A stretch of 64,000 nt of DNA from Owenia fusiformis (taxonomy: Eukaryota > Annelida > Polychaeta > Sabellida > Oweniidae): assembly GCA_903813345.2 (NCBI GenBank), contig CAIIXF020000005.1, positions 10,727,375-10,791,374 on the forward strand, given 5' to 3'. The notes under the pieces are model-generated. The model had not been told where the DNA came from and made no database searches. It saw only the letters and a program-made list of their open reading frames with translations. The translations under genes and the position numbers were made by a program. This document shows, in pieces, positions 48,774 to 61,161 of this stretch (the first letter of the stretch is position 1; each line of letters starts with the position of its first letter).

Positions 48774-51700
48774 ATGTATAAGCTAGATTTACCGATAGAT
48801 TACAAAGAGGCGGCCGCTATAGAGCGGAGGAAAAATATGGAGGAGCAGAGGAAAAGCAGAATTTTCAATTCAAAAACCAGAATAATTGGGGTGAGCACAA
48901 TACAATTATTATAGATCAGGTTGTTCAAATTTACTTGAGTCTAGCTTAGTAAATACAGTTTTTTGCGATACAGATTCTATAGCCACTATAGTCCACTCAT
49001 GTAGCTCAGCGGTAGCGTGTGTACCAATTACAGTGGGGATCATAAAGAATTGCAAAAGCTATGAAAATTACATGCTGTCGCACATGTAATAAATTCTTAC
49101 CTTAGTGTATTCAGTGCTCTATTTTCTCCATCTGAGTAAGTCCAAATATAGTGGAATTTGTGTCCCTAATGACAAATAAGAACTTCAAAAGTTGAAGTGG
49201 ATATTCACATGTTATGCCGACTCTTCAAATGTTGAGGTGATTTTGTCGCCCGATTGCGCAGGAACGGAGGATTGGCTCCCAGAATGCAACATGACACGTG
49301 CCAGCTTTCAAAATGCTGTTCCGCCATTTTGAAACCTGTCATGAGTAAATACGGTAACTGATGTTGCATTCTGGGAGTCAACCGTCCTTGGATAACAATC
49401 ATGGCGATTCATGAAAACGTTCATTCGATTTGGTAGGGATTTATCCATTATTTGCAGGTATGAAGCTTTGGATTCATTTATTGTGCTACTTTAGTGAACG
49501 GGAATTATTTTTCTACCGCTTGGGAGAGTTTGAGACACGAAACTTGGAAATAAGCTCATTGTGACAACTTGTGAACGTTGAGTTTTATTTTTGTCCCCCA
49601 CTGTATGCAAAAAGTCCAAGTTCTGTCCCTCGTTGGTTCAGACAAGACTAAATTTGCTTTTATGCATTAATTACTTCAAGGTGTTTGACTGAGTGGTCCA
49701 GAACTTGAACAAAAGGCTGTGGTGTGTACTTGTATATAAGTGCAAATTAAAAAAATACAGGGCTCTTTCAAGGAAGGGTTTCAGTCAATCTTCGACTACC
49801 GGTATATCATATAGACTCTAGTTCTGACATTTTTTGATAATTGGCTGAAAATGTCAGACCGACTTGTTAGTCTGTTGGATACAGACTAGGTTGGTCTTCC
49901 CGGTTAATTAAGTAAATGAAACTGCACATTTATGGGATATATCCAAGAGGTATTGCTCACCTTCATTGGTGAAAAACAAAATACAATATAGCTAATGAAT
50001 TCAGACAAAAGATGGATGCCCATACCCAGGTTTTGGGTAAACAACTATTAAGTAATCTACTTTGGGGGCAGCCCCGTCTAGTCTTGCCCTAGATCTCTTA
50101 ATTATTTATAAAGGGACTTAAAAAGGGATTGGGTGTTATTTTAATGGCCCATGTATTTACTTAAGTATGCTAGGTACATGTATATTTGCTATATTCCAGG
50201 TTGATGTACAAGCCCTAGAACATCAAGCTAAAGACAGAGCAACAATGGAAGATCTGGAAAGAAAACGTGAAGCAGCATTCGGTAAGTAATGTTCAATTGA
50301 TTTCTAACACCATATTCTTAAAAAAGGACAAGATCTGTCTTGAGTTTAATATTCCTTTATTATAACTAATGTTATCATCAGTATCAAATCAATAACACCT
50401 TGGTGAATTGAAGGTTTGGAATCACCTTTGTGTAAAGCCACCATCCTTTTCTCTCTAGTTAAAATCTGCTAAATCAGTGTCAATTAGCAATGAAAATTAT
50501 TAATTTCAATTTAATATTTTTACAGCGGCAGATGCAGTTAGGCATGACAAAATTGCTGATCTTTTGAATAAACGTCAAGAAAATGACATGCGTGAACTGA
50601 ATAAAGCTGTCAATGAGTTTAGACTGCTTCACCAACAACCAGACAACCGTAGAGAATTCGACCTTTATGATCCTGATTACCTGAAAAAAGATAAACCAGG
50701 TAGGGTGTCTGATGACGATCCTCGATGCGGAATTGCAAGTCTTCAAAAATTTGATGGTGAAGATTTAAATAATAAAGCCAGGACAAAATTCCAACAAGAA
50801 CAGCTGAGGGAGTGGGCAGAACAGCAGAAACATGAAAGAGATCAAGCCAAGAAAAATCAAGACCAAGCTGATCGATTACATGATCTGAAAATGCGAGAAT
50901 TGGATGAACGTGCTATGGAGCTGCAGAAAGCAGAAGAGGATTGTAGAAAGGCCATAAATCATGCACAGACAGATTACAACCAAGCTCTGGTGAGTGCTAA
51001 TTATGAATAAGCAAAAAACACATACATGTCTTGTTACAAATACATTTTCTTATTTTCTGTACTATTCCTTCTGATATGTATTGTTTTAATTTGGCAAATT
51101 TGGCGGATTGAAAAAATCACTTAATTAAATATTTGGCAAAATACCTGGGAATTTCACATGTTTTTTGTTCGATGCAAGTCTGGTTATAAGAAATTTACCA
51201 AGATGACTGGAGCCATTTAAATTTAGAAATATTGAACAAATATTTCACTCTATTGAGGTGAATACCTGTACATCTTTCACAAGTGATATTCAACGAAGCC
51301 CGAAGGGCAAGTGGAATATCACCTTGTGAAAGTGCTACAGGTATTCACCGAAAATAGAGTGAAATATTTGTTTTATTATATCACTGTCTAGCTAAACATC
51401 CCTAATATTATTAAGTCATAGGTTAACATTGAAATACATTGAATCTACTCGGTTCGTCTGCCATTTTGACTTACACTGAACTAAATTATTTACACTGAAC
51501 GAAAACAAATTCTTTGAAAATTCCCGGGAGCGTGGGATATCGCTAGATATCCCACGGTTGTCTTATCTGATTAGCATTGCCATTGGATATCGCCAGATAT
51601 CCCACGACATGTGACCCGGTTTTGACCAATCATAGTGTCGCTAGCTAGATAGTGATATAATAATCAAAGATATTGTTAATCAACTAAGATAATAATGAGT

Positions 51701-54700
51701 ATCTTGAATTGGGTTAGATGGGAGGGTGTCCCCTTGAAAATCTGCCAAATTAAATAGAAGTCAATATATCAGATATCCCAAAAATTGCCAAATTAAGTAG
51801 CGCCAAGTTAAAGATGAATACAGGGTGTCCAGAACACCAAACAATGTAATAAAGTTCAGAGAACAAAAATGTATTTGTTTTCACAAATGAGAAATGAAAA
51901 ATGAATTAAGAAACAAGTTTGTTTCTGCAATGTTCATCCTAAAATTTAAAATCTTAATGTATGTTAAACTCAACAAACATTGTCAAACTCATAGAATATT
52001 TACTTAAATACGTCTTACACTAAATTGAAAAATTAATTTTTTAATCCCCCAGCTAATAAACTCTCTTATAACTTGTATAATATTTGAGCCTAAGCACTTA
52101 AAAACTGGTCTTATCACAAAAATCTATAATGTGGCCAAGATTAACAGGAAATGTGCTAATTTCAAATCTGTCTTTTTGGTGTAAATCTGCAAGGAAAAAT
52201 TGTTTATGTGTTTATGTCATTTTGTTCCAATGAGGTTCGGATAGATGTTTCATTTCATTCCGAACATATGATACCAAGAACAAAAAAAGTGTCTGATGTG
52301 TTTTCTAAAATGATATAGAGAAAAGTTTATATATTTTTTTCAAATTATATTGTTACCATTCAAAAGATGACCATTAAATTGACGATGTGTAAACTTTTCA
52401 GAATTGTTTGATGACTGGTTTAAGAGAAACGTGTGTTCAAAAAGTTCACCATATAGATACCAACCCTTTGTTAAACAAGAACACAAATGTGTACAAAATG
52501 TCCCCACCTATGGGTGATCCCGTCAAATGGTTATCCTGAAAATGAGTAGACAAGACTTTACCTACACAATTTGAGGACGGAAAATCCAAAATGGCCACCT
52601 TAAAATTTACCCAGAATGCCCAAAAGTTAGACAGTTCTAGATTTTCATACTAAGAAACATTAATACTGAAAATTTGAAATTGATCTACCAAACGGTTCAC
52701 CTGGAAATGCGTAGACAAGACTTTACAAACAAGAATTTAGGACAGAAAATCCAAAATGGCTGCCTTGACATTTACCCAGAATGCCCAAAAACCAATCAGA
52801 TCTAGATTTTCATACTAAGAATCATCCCTGAAAATTTGAAATTGATCTACCAAACAGTTCACCTAAAAACGCGTAGACAAGACTTTACAGGCAAGATTTT
52901 AAGACGGAAAATCCAAAATGGCTGCCTTGACATTTATCCAGAATGCATAAAAACTAATCAGATCTAGAGTTTCATACTAAGAATCATCCCTGAAAATTTG
53001 AAATTGATCTACCAAACGGTTCAACTAAAAACACGTAGACAAGACTTAACGGGCAAGATTTTAAGACGGAAAATCAAAAATGGCTGCCTTGACATTTATC
53101 CAGAATGCGAAAAAACTAATCAGATCTAGATTTTCATACTGAGAATCATCCCTGAAAATTTCAAATTGATCTATCAAACGGTTCACCTAAAAACGCGTAG
53201 ACAAGACTTTACGGGCAAGATTTTAAGATGGAAAATCCAAAATGGCTGCCTTGACATTTATCCAGAATGCATAAAAACTAATCAGATCTAGATTTTCATA
53301 CTAAGAATCATCCCTGAAAATTTGAAATTGATCTACCAAACAGTCCACCTGGAAATGCGTAGACAAGACTTTACAGACAAGATTTTAGGACGGAAAATCC
53401 AAAATGGCTGCCTTGACATTTACCCAGAATGCCCAAAAGCAAAAACTAATCAGATCTAGATTATCATACTAAGAATCATCCCTGAAAATTTGAAATTGAT
53501 CTACCAAACGGTTCACCTGAAAACGCGTAGACAAGACTTTACAGACAAGATTTTAGGACGGAAAAATCCAAAATGGCCGACAATAAAAAAGTGATTATGA
53601 ATTTTTGCTGATTTCTTTTTACAAAATTATCACATATAACTACTGTTAACAATAACATAGGCTTTTACAACAAAGTACACCTGAAATTATTTATAAAGCT
53701 ACTAAATAGTTAAAGTATGAAAACTGAAAAACACCATTCAATATGATCAAAGTATTATCGTGCGCTAACTTTTCTTCAAACATTCAAAATGGCTGACATG
53801 ACTGAGCTAACAGGTCCAAAACCTACTCAGATCTAGAATGAAGTGAGCTGAACAAGATGTTAAAGTTTTAAAAGCAACTGTGAAGCTGTTTTTCTTAAAG
53901 CTTGCAGACAAGGATTTTAGCATTTGACTTCAAAATGGCTGACAGGAAGTAGGTATCGAGATAATTTTTTTTCATCCACATCTGTATGCACTCATAAGTT
54001 GTCCCTGAAAATTTGAAGGTGATATCTGTAGCGGTTTTTGGAGAAAACTGCCGGACGTACGGACGGACAGACAGACAGACAGACGGACAGACAGACGGAC
54101 GCGCCTAGGCCGACAATATGGCCCCACACTATGTGGTGGGGACATAAAAAACGTTTTTAGTTTTACATTGAGAGAGATGAATATCATACTATACATGTAT
54201 TGTATACAACCTAATGTACTTTCATTATTTCAGGCTAGAGAACAAGCAGAGAAGAAACGCCTTGCCAGTCAGCAAGAACAGGATGACAACAACACAGAAA
54301 TAGCCAATCATGTCTTTGGTGATATTCTAACTGAGAATCCATCCGTAGCCCAGAGTGCATTTGGACCTCATAGGGTAATTACTGACAGGTGGAAGGGAAT
54401 GAGTCCTGAGCAGATTGCTGATATCAAACGAACCCAAGAATTACAGCGTAAAGAGAAAGAGGTTTGTTAACATTTTTCAAAATGTTAATTCACTTTTAAT
54501 CAAATCTAAAGATTGAATGTATTGAGACACATTTGATTCACTTCATGTGGTTGCCATGAACTTTGCTGTTGTATGTTTTCATAAATCATTGCATTTTTCT
54601 AATATACATGCATAATTATTTCCAATCAGTGCTTCCCATGGCTATCTACGCAACATCTTAAATTCCTGTAGGTCTAGAGTGAAATTCTGCTATTCCCTTC

Positions 54701-55113
54701 ACAAGACTCTCTAAATCTCTAATCGCTACACTGCATTTTCTGCCGATTAGAAGCTTCAAACTCTCATTCAAGTCACAATTGAGATTAAAAAAATATAGCA
54801 TTGGTAGCTTATAGGATTCAGAGTAATTTTGCAATGAGATCTCAATTTATCCTTTTATTTTCAGCGTTTGAAACAAGAAGAAGAGCTACGAGATAAAGAA
54901 TGGGAACGTCAAAGGATCGCCAATGCAAGGGCAGCTTTACTATTGGAACGCGAACAAGATCGTCAGAAGAAAGATCTCGACAAACAACAGGCAAATGAAA
55001 ATAAGAGACTTTCATCAGAGCAGAAAAATCATCTGGACTTTATGAATAAAGAGGTTTATACAAACAGGCCATCTGCAGCGTATTTTCAGCAATGGAACAC
55101 GACAACTCGATAA
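48774..55113 (+). CDS. RIBC2: RIB43A-like with coiled-coils protein, 5 exons, 379 aa
   Basis: RIBC proteins are microtubule inner proteins that lie along protofilaments inside the doublets of cilia and flagella. Exons are 48774-48890, 50200-50281, 50526-50989, 54234-54461 and 54865-55113 (exit phases 0, 1, 0, 0, stop). The total is 1140 nt, giving 379 aa, matching the 377-379 aa of human RIBC1 and RIBC2. Diagnostic blocks are EAAAIERRKNMEEQRKSRIF near the N-terminus, RREFDLYDP at about 105, LQKFDGEDLN, FGPHRVITDRWKGMSPEQ in exon 4, and VYTNRPSAAYFQQWNT at the C-terminus. The whole chain is charged alpha-helical coiled coil, without signal or membrane segments. It is as close to RIBC1 as to RIBC2 by eye; the symbol is a convenience for the unduplicated gene. 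It is divergently transcribed from SMC1 and has an X-box upstream. Confidence 0.96.
49032..49613. mobile_element. Tc1/mariner-type MITE in RIBC intron 1
   Basis: The left end is cagtggggatcataaag and the right end tttttgtcccccactg; the outermost CAGTGGGG matches in inverted orientation. TA precedes the left end and follows the right end. A second, smaller MITE (49262-49388) is nested inside. Confidence 0.65.
49262..49388. mobile_element. MITE of the GGAGGATTGGCTCCCAG family, copy 1
   Basis: The ends ggaggattggctcccagaat and attctgggagtcaaccgtcc are inverted copies. The same ends bound a longer copy at 63306-63613 in the acinus-like gene. Confidence 0.75.
51236..51372. repeat. Hairpin-forming inverted repeat
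   Basis: aatatttcactctattgagg and, inverted, tagagtgaaatatttg close a stem that includes tgaatacctgta and tacaggtattca, around a loop at gaagcccgaagggc. It is adjacent to the MITE at 51373-51663. Confidence 0.75.
51373..51663. mobile_element. MITE with TTATTATATCACTGTCTAGCTA ends
   Basis: The left end ttattatatcactgtctagc is the inverted copy, with small differences, of the right end gctagatagtgatataataa. The interior has an internal palindrome (cgtgggatatcgctagatat and its continuation to cccacg). It lies in RIBC intron 3. Confidence 0.7.
52490..54150 (+). mobile_element. Large hairpin-ended element with 162-bp internal satellite
   Basis: It starts tacaaaatgtccccaccta and ends gacaatatggccccacacta then tgtggtggggacataaaa, a hairpin-bearing end structurally equivalent to the short dispersed elements but with GGGGAC in place of GGTGAC. 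Inside are seven copies of a 162-bp unit; gaaaatccaaaatgg recurs at 52581, 52746, 52908, 53070, 53232, 53394 and 53562. A gacggacagacagac microsatellite follows at 54060-54100. It is non-coding and fills most of RIBC intron 3. Confidence 0.8.
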
Positions 55114-55491
55114 TCATAATTATGCATACATTAAAAAATTCATTTCGATTTCTCCATCAACAAGGAATTTTTTCTCTCAATGTTTGATATAGACATGTGG
55201 TGTCTAAAACTCATTTAGAATTGTTACATGTTTTTTAGTATCCTATTATAAGCCAATGCAATGTTTACAAACGTTACAAATTTACTGTACTGTGTACTGT
55301 TAATGCTAAACATCTGCAATCATTAAACAAAAGAACCAATAGATATTCAGGTTCACCAGATTAAACTGTTACAAGTTCACAGTGTCTCCTATATGATTTC
55401 TTACTGAGGAATATATTCATGGAGTGTGTCAGCGTGTTTATTAAATAATCATCGGATTCAATCAATTCCATCTAGTGAAAAAATTACGAAA

Positions 55492-55521
55492 AATAAAGAA
55501 AACTATGACTAATTAAATAAA
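55492..55521 (+). terminator. RIBC polyadenylation signals
   Basis: AATAAA occurs at 55492-55497 and again at 55516-55521, about 380-400 nt after the stop codon. Another at 56087-56092 could serve a longer form. Confidence 0.4.
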
Positions 55522-56458
55522 CAAAAATTGCATACTTTATTTAACAAGTTACAACAACATGTCATCTAAATACATTATAAGCTTCTATCAGGTTAATTTG
55601 ATAAACAAGACCTTGAAACAGTTCCACATAAAAAATAGAATGTTTCACTACTGCATTTCATGTAAGCACCCTAATGTACAGGACTAGTTTTTAAAATTTT
55701 AGACTTCAGTAAAACTGTGTATGTGAATGGCACAGCTCAGCAATGAACATTGTGTTTAAATGCCTTGTATTTGATAAAATTCTTGGTTTGTAAGTAAGAA
55801 TTAAATGTCAATTGTTCTTGCATGCCTAAATGTGATAACCATTTTGAATTTTCATACAATCATATAAATTATGGACCATACAATGAAATGGTCTGATTTT
55901 CTATCTAACATAAGCATATAATTAAACAACATTCCAAACCTGTAATATCATTATCATACCAAATTTGGAATCAACATACTAAATTAGTTGTACACATATG
56001 ATAGTATATTTGATACAGGTAAAATGTATATTTGTCATTTGATCACTGTAAATACTGTAAATTATGATTATACATGTTGTTATGTAAATAAAATGATATA
56101 TAAAAAAATCTTATAATTCTGTAATTTGAATGACGATAATGGGATACTTTAACATGATTTTGAGCTTTAATGAACACCCCTTGTTTCATGTAGAATACTT
56201 CCTTTAAAATTACTTAATTCATGAAAATTAACATTTATGGAGAATCATGATACTGTGAGTTTGCCTCGGAGGCATCATAGCTGAGGCAAGAAGCTATATG
56301 TATGAGTGAACTCGGCAGTATGAGCAGCTCTATGCACAGTCTAAATGATCACAGTATAATGAGGTATGGTTGGTACTTGTGGTAATGTTTTGTCAATGAA
56401 ATACTCGTCTTTTAATGATGTAGGCCTAAAAAGATTACCTAGATGTGAGAAATAAAGG

Positions 56459-56600
56459 TTCTTATATGAGTACCTGTGCAAAATCGTCCATTCTTGATGA
56501 GCTTTGATAATTTCAAGTCACAGACGAGGTAAAGAAACATTATCAAAGCGAGTCAAGAATGGACGATTTTACACAGGTACGAGTACAAGAAAGTTTTTCT
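56459..56600. mobile_element. Foldback element of about 140 bp
   Basis: gtacctgtgcaaaatcgtcc and attcttgatgagctttgata are inverted in tatcaaagcgagtcaagaat and ggacgattttacacaggtac. The loop is about 30 bp. No clear target duplication was found. Confidence 0.75.
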
Positions 56601-57076
56601 CATATGACTCTGTATTATGCCATACTTTCTCATTTCATGACAAAACTGGGTGAAAAATAGCTTCAGATTAATGGAACTTCAAATTTCAATTGTTATGACG
56701 TCATAACTATATTGTAGAAAATACATAGATACACGTGGCAACAAAGCTCCATTGTTATGACGTCACAGCTTAGTTTTGTAGAATGAGCATGGATACTCTT
56801 AGCAACGGTGTATTTGTTGCTATGTTGTTGATGTTTATAGACCAGTGATGTCACAAGTTAACCTTATCTTACATGTGTGACTTTTTAGGATGAAAGATGG
56901 CAACATCTTGCATGGGGTAAAGATGGCTGTATCTTGGCCAGTCATATTATGAGAATATTAAATCACAACCATTTGCAACTTAACCTTGACTGAGTAAACA
57001 TTTAATGGCAGCCCTTTTACTGTCAAATCTTGGAAATAATAAAAAATCTAAAGCTGGCAATCAAGTTTTGGATATA

Positions 57077-57214
57077 CAGTAAAACCTGTATAAGTGGAAC
57101 ATTTGGGAGGTGTTCCTCTTGACAATAGGTCAAATATGTTAGGGGACTTTGAAGTGTTCCACTTATGGAGGTGTTTCACTTACAGAGGTGTTTTCCACTT
57201 TACAGGTTTTAATG
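57077..57214. mobile_element. MITE of the AAAACCTGT family, best copy
   Basis: The left end CAGTAAAACCTGTATAAGTG and the right end CACTTTACAGGTTTTAATG (inverse) are bordered by TA on both sides (57075-57076 and 57215-57216). The interior repeats gaggtgtt and tccactta blocks. This is typical of a Tc1/mariner-mobilised MITE. Other copies or fragments lie near 2638, 12195, 20548, 29640 and 60915. Confidence 0.8.
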
Positions 57215-57736
57215 TAATATGAATATTTCATTACATGCACTGTCAAATCGTGGATAATTTTGATGGCAATCAACTTATCATCCTACAATATTCATATTTT
57301 GTTGCTTTCAACTCTTGACTGTATGAATTTTTAATGGCGACCATTGTGGCATTAGTTTTGAATATTATATATTTACATCTAATCTTAATTCTTTTGGATT
57401 GCCACTGAATCTTGGATAGACAAACATTTAATGCCACACTCTTTGTCATTGAATTTTGGAAATATGACCATTTAATATCAGTCATCAAATCTTGGATATA
57501 TGTAAACATAAATGGCACCCTCTTTGCTAAACTTGAAAGGTTGGAATCTCTTAACAACATGAGCTTTACCATTACCATTCAGAATATAAGATCTATAAGA
57601 TATAGAATATATATCTCAAAAGAGTTCATAATTAAATATATTTGAAAGTAATTCGAATGACTGGCCAATAATAATATTGACTTGTTTTCTGGAGTATGTT
57701 TAACTCCATAGACTGTTAAATCTGATACACAGTCAG

Positions 57737-57943
57737 TGATCTCCCCAGCATTAAAGCAAGTGGGCGCAGCACCCACCTGTGATTTTGAAAATGGGCTTGC
57801 ACCCACCTGAAAATCCATTTGCACCCACTTGAAAATGACATGGCAATGGCATTTTTCAATGGCATATTTTGACCAATTTTGGTCTGAATTGTGGAAATGA
57901 GAATTTTGCACCCACTTGAGAAAAAAATCCTGGGGAGATCATC
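57737..57943. mobile_element. MITE of the TGATCTCCCC family, copy 2
   Basis: TGATCTCCCCAG at the left and CTGGGGAGATCA at the right form perfect 12-bp terminal inverted repeats. The interior has cacccacctg and cacccacttga blocks in several positions. The related copy at 8361-8549 is in opposite orientation. Confidence 0.85.
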
Positions 57944-58012
57944 GACAGTTGTACAACAAACCGTTAAATAGCATTCATACTTCATTACAATATGCATTAT
58001 TATCTCACTGCC

Positions 58013-58043
58013 ACTACTATGGGGTACCATACCCCATAGTAGT
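58013..58043. repeat. Perfect short palindrome
   Basis: actactatggggta, a short centre and taccccatagtagt form a 14-bp-arm hairpin. It may be the core of a small foldback element or a cruciform-forming site. Confidence 0.7.
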
Positions 58044-58673
58044 ACTGCCATGTCACTCATTCTGTGATTGGTTAAACTCAGGCCAAAAGACAAATAAAAG
58101 CTGTCATCATATGCTTTTTCCCTCTGATGGTTACTGTTAATGAAAAGAGTGCATATCTCGCACACTTTTTATGTCCTGACTTAAGAATATGGCCTGCTCA
58201 TAACAGATGATGTAACAGAAAAAGAAACATAACAATGAATAATAAAACAATTATTTCATTCTCAGGGGATGAAGAATATTTCTAGTGAAAGATCCCTAGG
58301 TACTCCCCTCAATAGAACGAAATATTTATTTCATATTCACATCTCGCAAAATTCCATTTTTCGCTATCAAATACCATCAATTTTAACACTTGCTTTATCT
58401 ACGACCATTCTGATGCTCACAGCATCTTTATCTGCTGAATCACAGATGTTGTCCAGAAATACATGGAGTAGACAGTCATGGCATACCATAATGATCGAGG
58501 GCATATGTTATTCAGAAGCTTGTATGAGTGTTTACTGTAGTTCAAAATATGGACACCCATACCAACATACACCCGGGGCATACTCTTGGTCTTTTTCAAA
58601 GAATATAATCCGAGTGGCTCCATTGGGGTAACTGTTTCTTATTGAACATTCCAGAGTGACGAATTGATTTCAT

Positions 58674-61156
58674 TCAAGTTTCAAACATATGTTTAAAAGA
58701 TAAATAGTCCTTTAGGGGTTGAGGAAAGGGTAGATTCTCAATCAAAGGTAATATACTTTTAGAGTCACTCTGCTCCTTTAGACTATCTCTTATTACAAGT
58801 CTGGTCAAGGTTTTCAATGAAGAAACTGAATTTGTTTCTTGTTTGATGCGCTCCCATATAATTTGGACAGTGTCTTGTCCCAACATTGTACAGAGTTGAT
58901 CACGTTGAATATATTTCAGAAATGGTATATTGGCGTTAGTGTCAGCTGCCATGTCGATTAAATCCAAATCACCACTATTCACTAGCCGCAAGAGGATGTC
59001 TCCGTGTGTGTATTCCAAATCACAGCCATGGCTTAAGAGGCTTTTACACATCTCAAAATGGCGATCAGTCAGCGCCAATGAAAGAGGATTCTGGATATCA
59101 ACACGCTGTAACATATTATCCATAGGGGAAAACTTGTATGATAACTTATTTGAGTTCATCCGAGCTCCATGAAGTAGCAACCATTCTAATAACTGTGGAC
59201 TACCAAGAGAGATCGCGTGATGTAATAGTGATTCTCTTGATCGTGTAGTTGCGTCAATATCAAGGCCAAATTGCCAAAGAATGTCGAATATTTTCACTGA
59301 ACAAGTTAAGAATGCAGGAGTTAGGCGATCATCCAGCTCTACTTGATTAACATCAGCTCCATACTCTAAGAGAAGCTGAAATGTACATAAAGATGGTAAA
59401 ATCATCAAATAGTTCAGTTCTAAACCAATACACAGCACATGCCAGCAACAGGGGAGGGAAGCTTGTGATTTTCTCATCTTTAATGTCTCACAGAAAATTC
59501 TGACCTTCCCTGCCATTTTTTGAAAAAAACACTTTATGAACTTTATGGACATTTTATAAGTTTTAGAAATGAACCTCTGCCTTGAAACCCCCTTACGCCA
59601 CTTCTATAAAAATGAAGGTATCATGTAACACAAACAACTTCAACTTGATATATAAAGCTTGACAGATAAAAATTATTTTTTGATACTTTATTGTATTATA
59701 CATGTATGTACGTACCTGTATAATTTCTATATTTCCTCTGGCACAAGCTGCATGTAGTGGTGTATAATTGTTCTCCTTTGTTCCCTTGTTCACTTTACAG
59801 CCCACCTGTAGCAGAGCTTTGACTATAGCTGTACTGCTGCGATTTATGGCGAGTTGTAGAGGGGTTGAGCTGAATAAACGTTACAGACCTACATTTTCAT
59901 TTATAAAGACAAGTTTACCATCATGCTAAAAAAACGTATACATGTAAATCTTAAACCGAAGCATACATCTAAGCAAGATGTGAATTAAACTCCTTACCCA
60001 AAGTTATCAGTAAGTGTGACATCAGCACCACTTTCTATTAACTTAATTGCAATTTCAACATGTCCTAATCTGATGGCTTGACATAGTGGTGGCAAAGTAA
60101 GGTTGAACATCTCTATAAGGCCCATCTTGCTCATCATGTCTGGATGCTGTTCGACTAGTTGACCACATAGTGATATGTTCCCCTTTAAATATAAAAACAA
60201 CATTTTTGAGTACTAGTATAGAGGTACATGTTTAAAGCTTTCGAGCCTTCACTTTTGCTTGAAAAAAGTCCTTGTAACCCCCTCTCCTATTACATGTAAG
60301 CTTTCAAGTCTTCACTTTTGCTTGAAAAAAGTCCTTGTAACACCCTCCCCAATTACATGTAAGCTTTAAAGCCTTCATTTTTGCTTGAAAAAAGTCCTTG
60401 TAACCCCCTCCCCCATTACATGTAAGCTTTCAAGCCTTCATTTTTGCTTGAAAAAAGTCCTTGTAACCCCCTCCCCCATTACATGTAAGCTTTCAAGCCT
60501 TCATTTTTGCTTGAAAAAAGTCCTTGTAACCCCCTCCCCTATTACATGTAAGCTTTCAAGCCTTCACTTTTGCTTGAAAAAACTCCTAATAACCCCCTTA
60601 CGGAACTTCTATAAAAATGAATGTATCATGTAATACAAACAACTTCATTATCTTTCAATGGCATTGATAAAAACTTGATATATAAAGCTTGACAGATCAA
60701 AATTATTTTTTGATACTTTATTGTAAGCTTTGATGTGGTCCGTTTGAGCTGTTGTTGGTGTCAAATCAAAGATAGGGTTCTTATAAATATATTGGACATA
60801 CTATGAAATTCAAATGTAAGTCTTTATTTTGCCCAAAATTGAACATTGAACATTGAAAATATGCAAAGTGGGCCTTTAAAGAGGTTCATTTGACATTTTA
60901 AGTCAGTTGGTCTTGAAACTCTAAAAAGTGTTCCACTTCTAGAGGTGTTTCGCTTTACAGGTTTCACTGTAATTGACAATTTGTTAAAACGTCTTAAAAC
61001 ACAAACCTCTGTGACTGCATCAAACAATGCAGAATTCCTTACAGTGTGTTCTAGCGAGGCAGTTTGATCTGTTAGCCTCTGACTGCTTGAGAACCAGGGT
61101 GCCTCAAAAGATGTCATAATTGCCCCATGCAGTGGTCGCTTTACATGTGCTGACAT
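58674..61156 (-). CDS. Ankyrin-repeat and SOCS-box (ASB-like) protein, 396 aa from this start
   Basis: ASB proteins are substrate receptors of Elongin-BC/Cullin-5 ubiquitin ligases. Exons are 61156-61007, 60182-59998, 59869-59716 and 59375-58674, with phases 0, 2, 0 and stop. The total of 1191 nt gives 396 aa. Ankyrin units are visible: PPLCQAIRLGHVEIAIKLIE, TPLQLAINRSSTAIVKALLQ, TPLHAACARGNIEIIQLLLE and LLHHAISLGSPQLLEWLLLH. The C-terminus reads SLKTLTRLVIRDSLK, a BC-box-like segment with Thr where Cys is usual. It then has LPFPQPLKDYL, matching the LPLP Cul5-box. I start at the ATG at 61156, but the exon reaches its acceptor only five nt upstream. An upstream coding exon is therefore possible (candidate 62582-62388, whose phase 0 does not join directly). 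Which ASB paralogue this is cannot be told. Confidence 0.85.
59576..59700. repeat. Intronic segment duplicated at 60596-60727
   Basis: Both segments share cttctataaaaatgaa, atcatgtaa, tatataaagcttgacag and attattttttgatacttta in the same order. They lie in two different introns of the ASB-like gene, so this is a local duplication or two copies of one element. Confidence 0.8.
60230..60600. repeat. 63-bp tandem repeat, about 5-6 copies, in an ASB intron
   Basis: The unit contains aagctttcaagccttca, ttttgcttgaaaaaagtcc and cctcccccattacatgt, and recurs every 63 bp from about 60230 to 60590. Since 63 is a multiple of three, it produces a false open frame at 60385-60633. The last copy runs into the duplicated segment at 60596. 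Confidence 0.9.
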
Positions 61157-61161
61157 ATATA

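Larger units (their letters stand above)
55530..58673. other. Intergenic region between convergent RIBC and ASB-like genes
   Basis: Four mobile or inverted-repeat elements are recognised (56459-56600, 57077-57214, 57737-57943 and 58013-58043). No coding exon was supported; the minus-strand frames at 57579-58165 run through MITE sequence. The part up to about 56100 is probably RIBC 3' untranslated or downstream sequence. Confidence 0.5.

Noticed and set aside
48995-49030. tRNA-like A-box (tagctcagcggtagcg)
   Set aside because: A MITE begins at 49032, and no B-box follows even when the MITE is skipped.
50480-50746. Minus-strand frame of 88 codons
   Set aside because: It is antisense to RIBC exon 3.
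57579-58165. Two overlapping minus-strand frames of 110 and 149 codons
   Set aside because: They run across a MITE with perfect TIRs and a short palindrome, and have no protein-like conservation cues.
60385-60633. Open frame of three 21-residue repeats
   Set aside because: It is a consequence of a 63-bp intronic tandem repeat, which is divisible by three.
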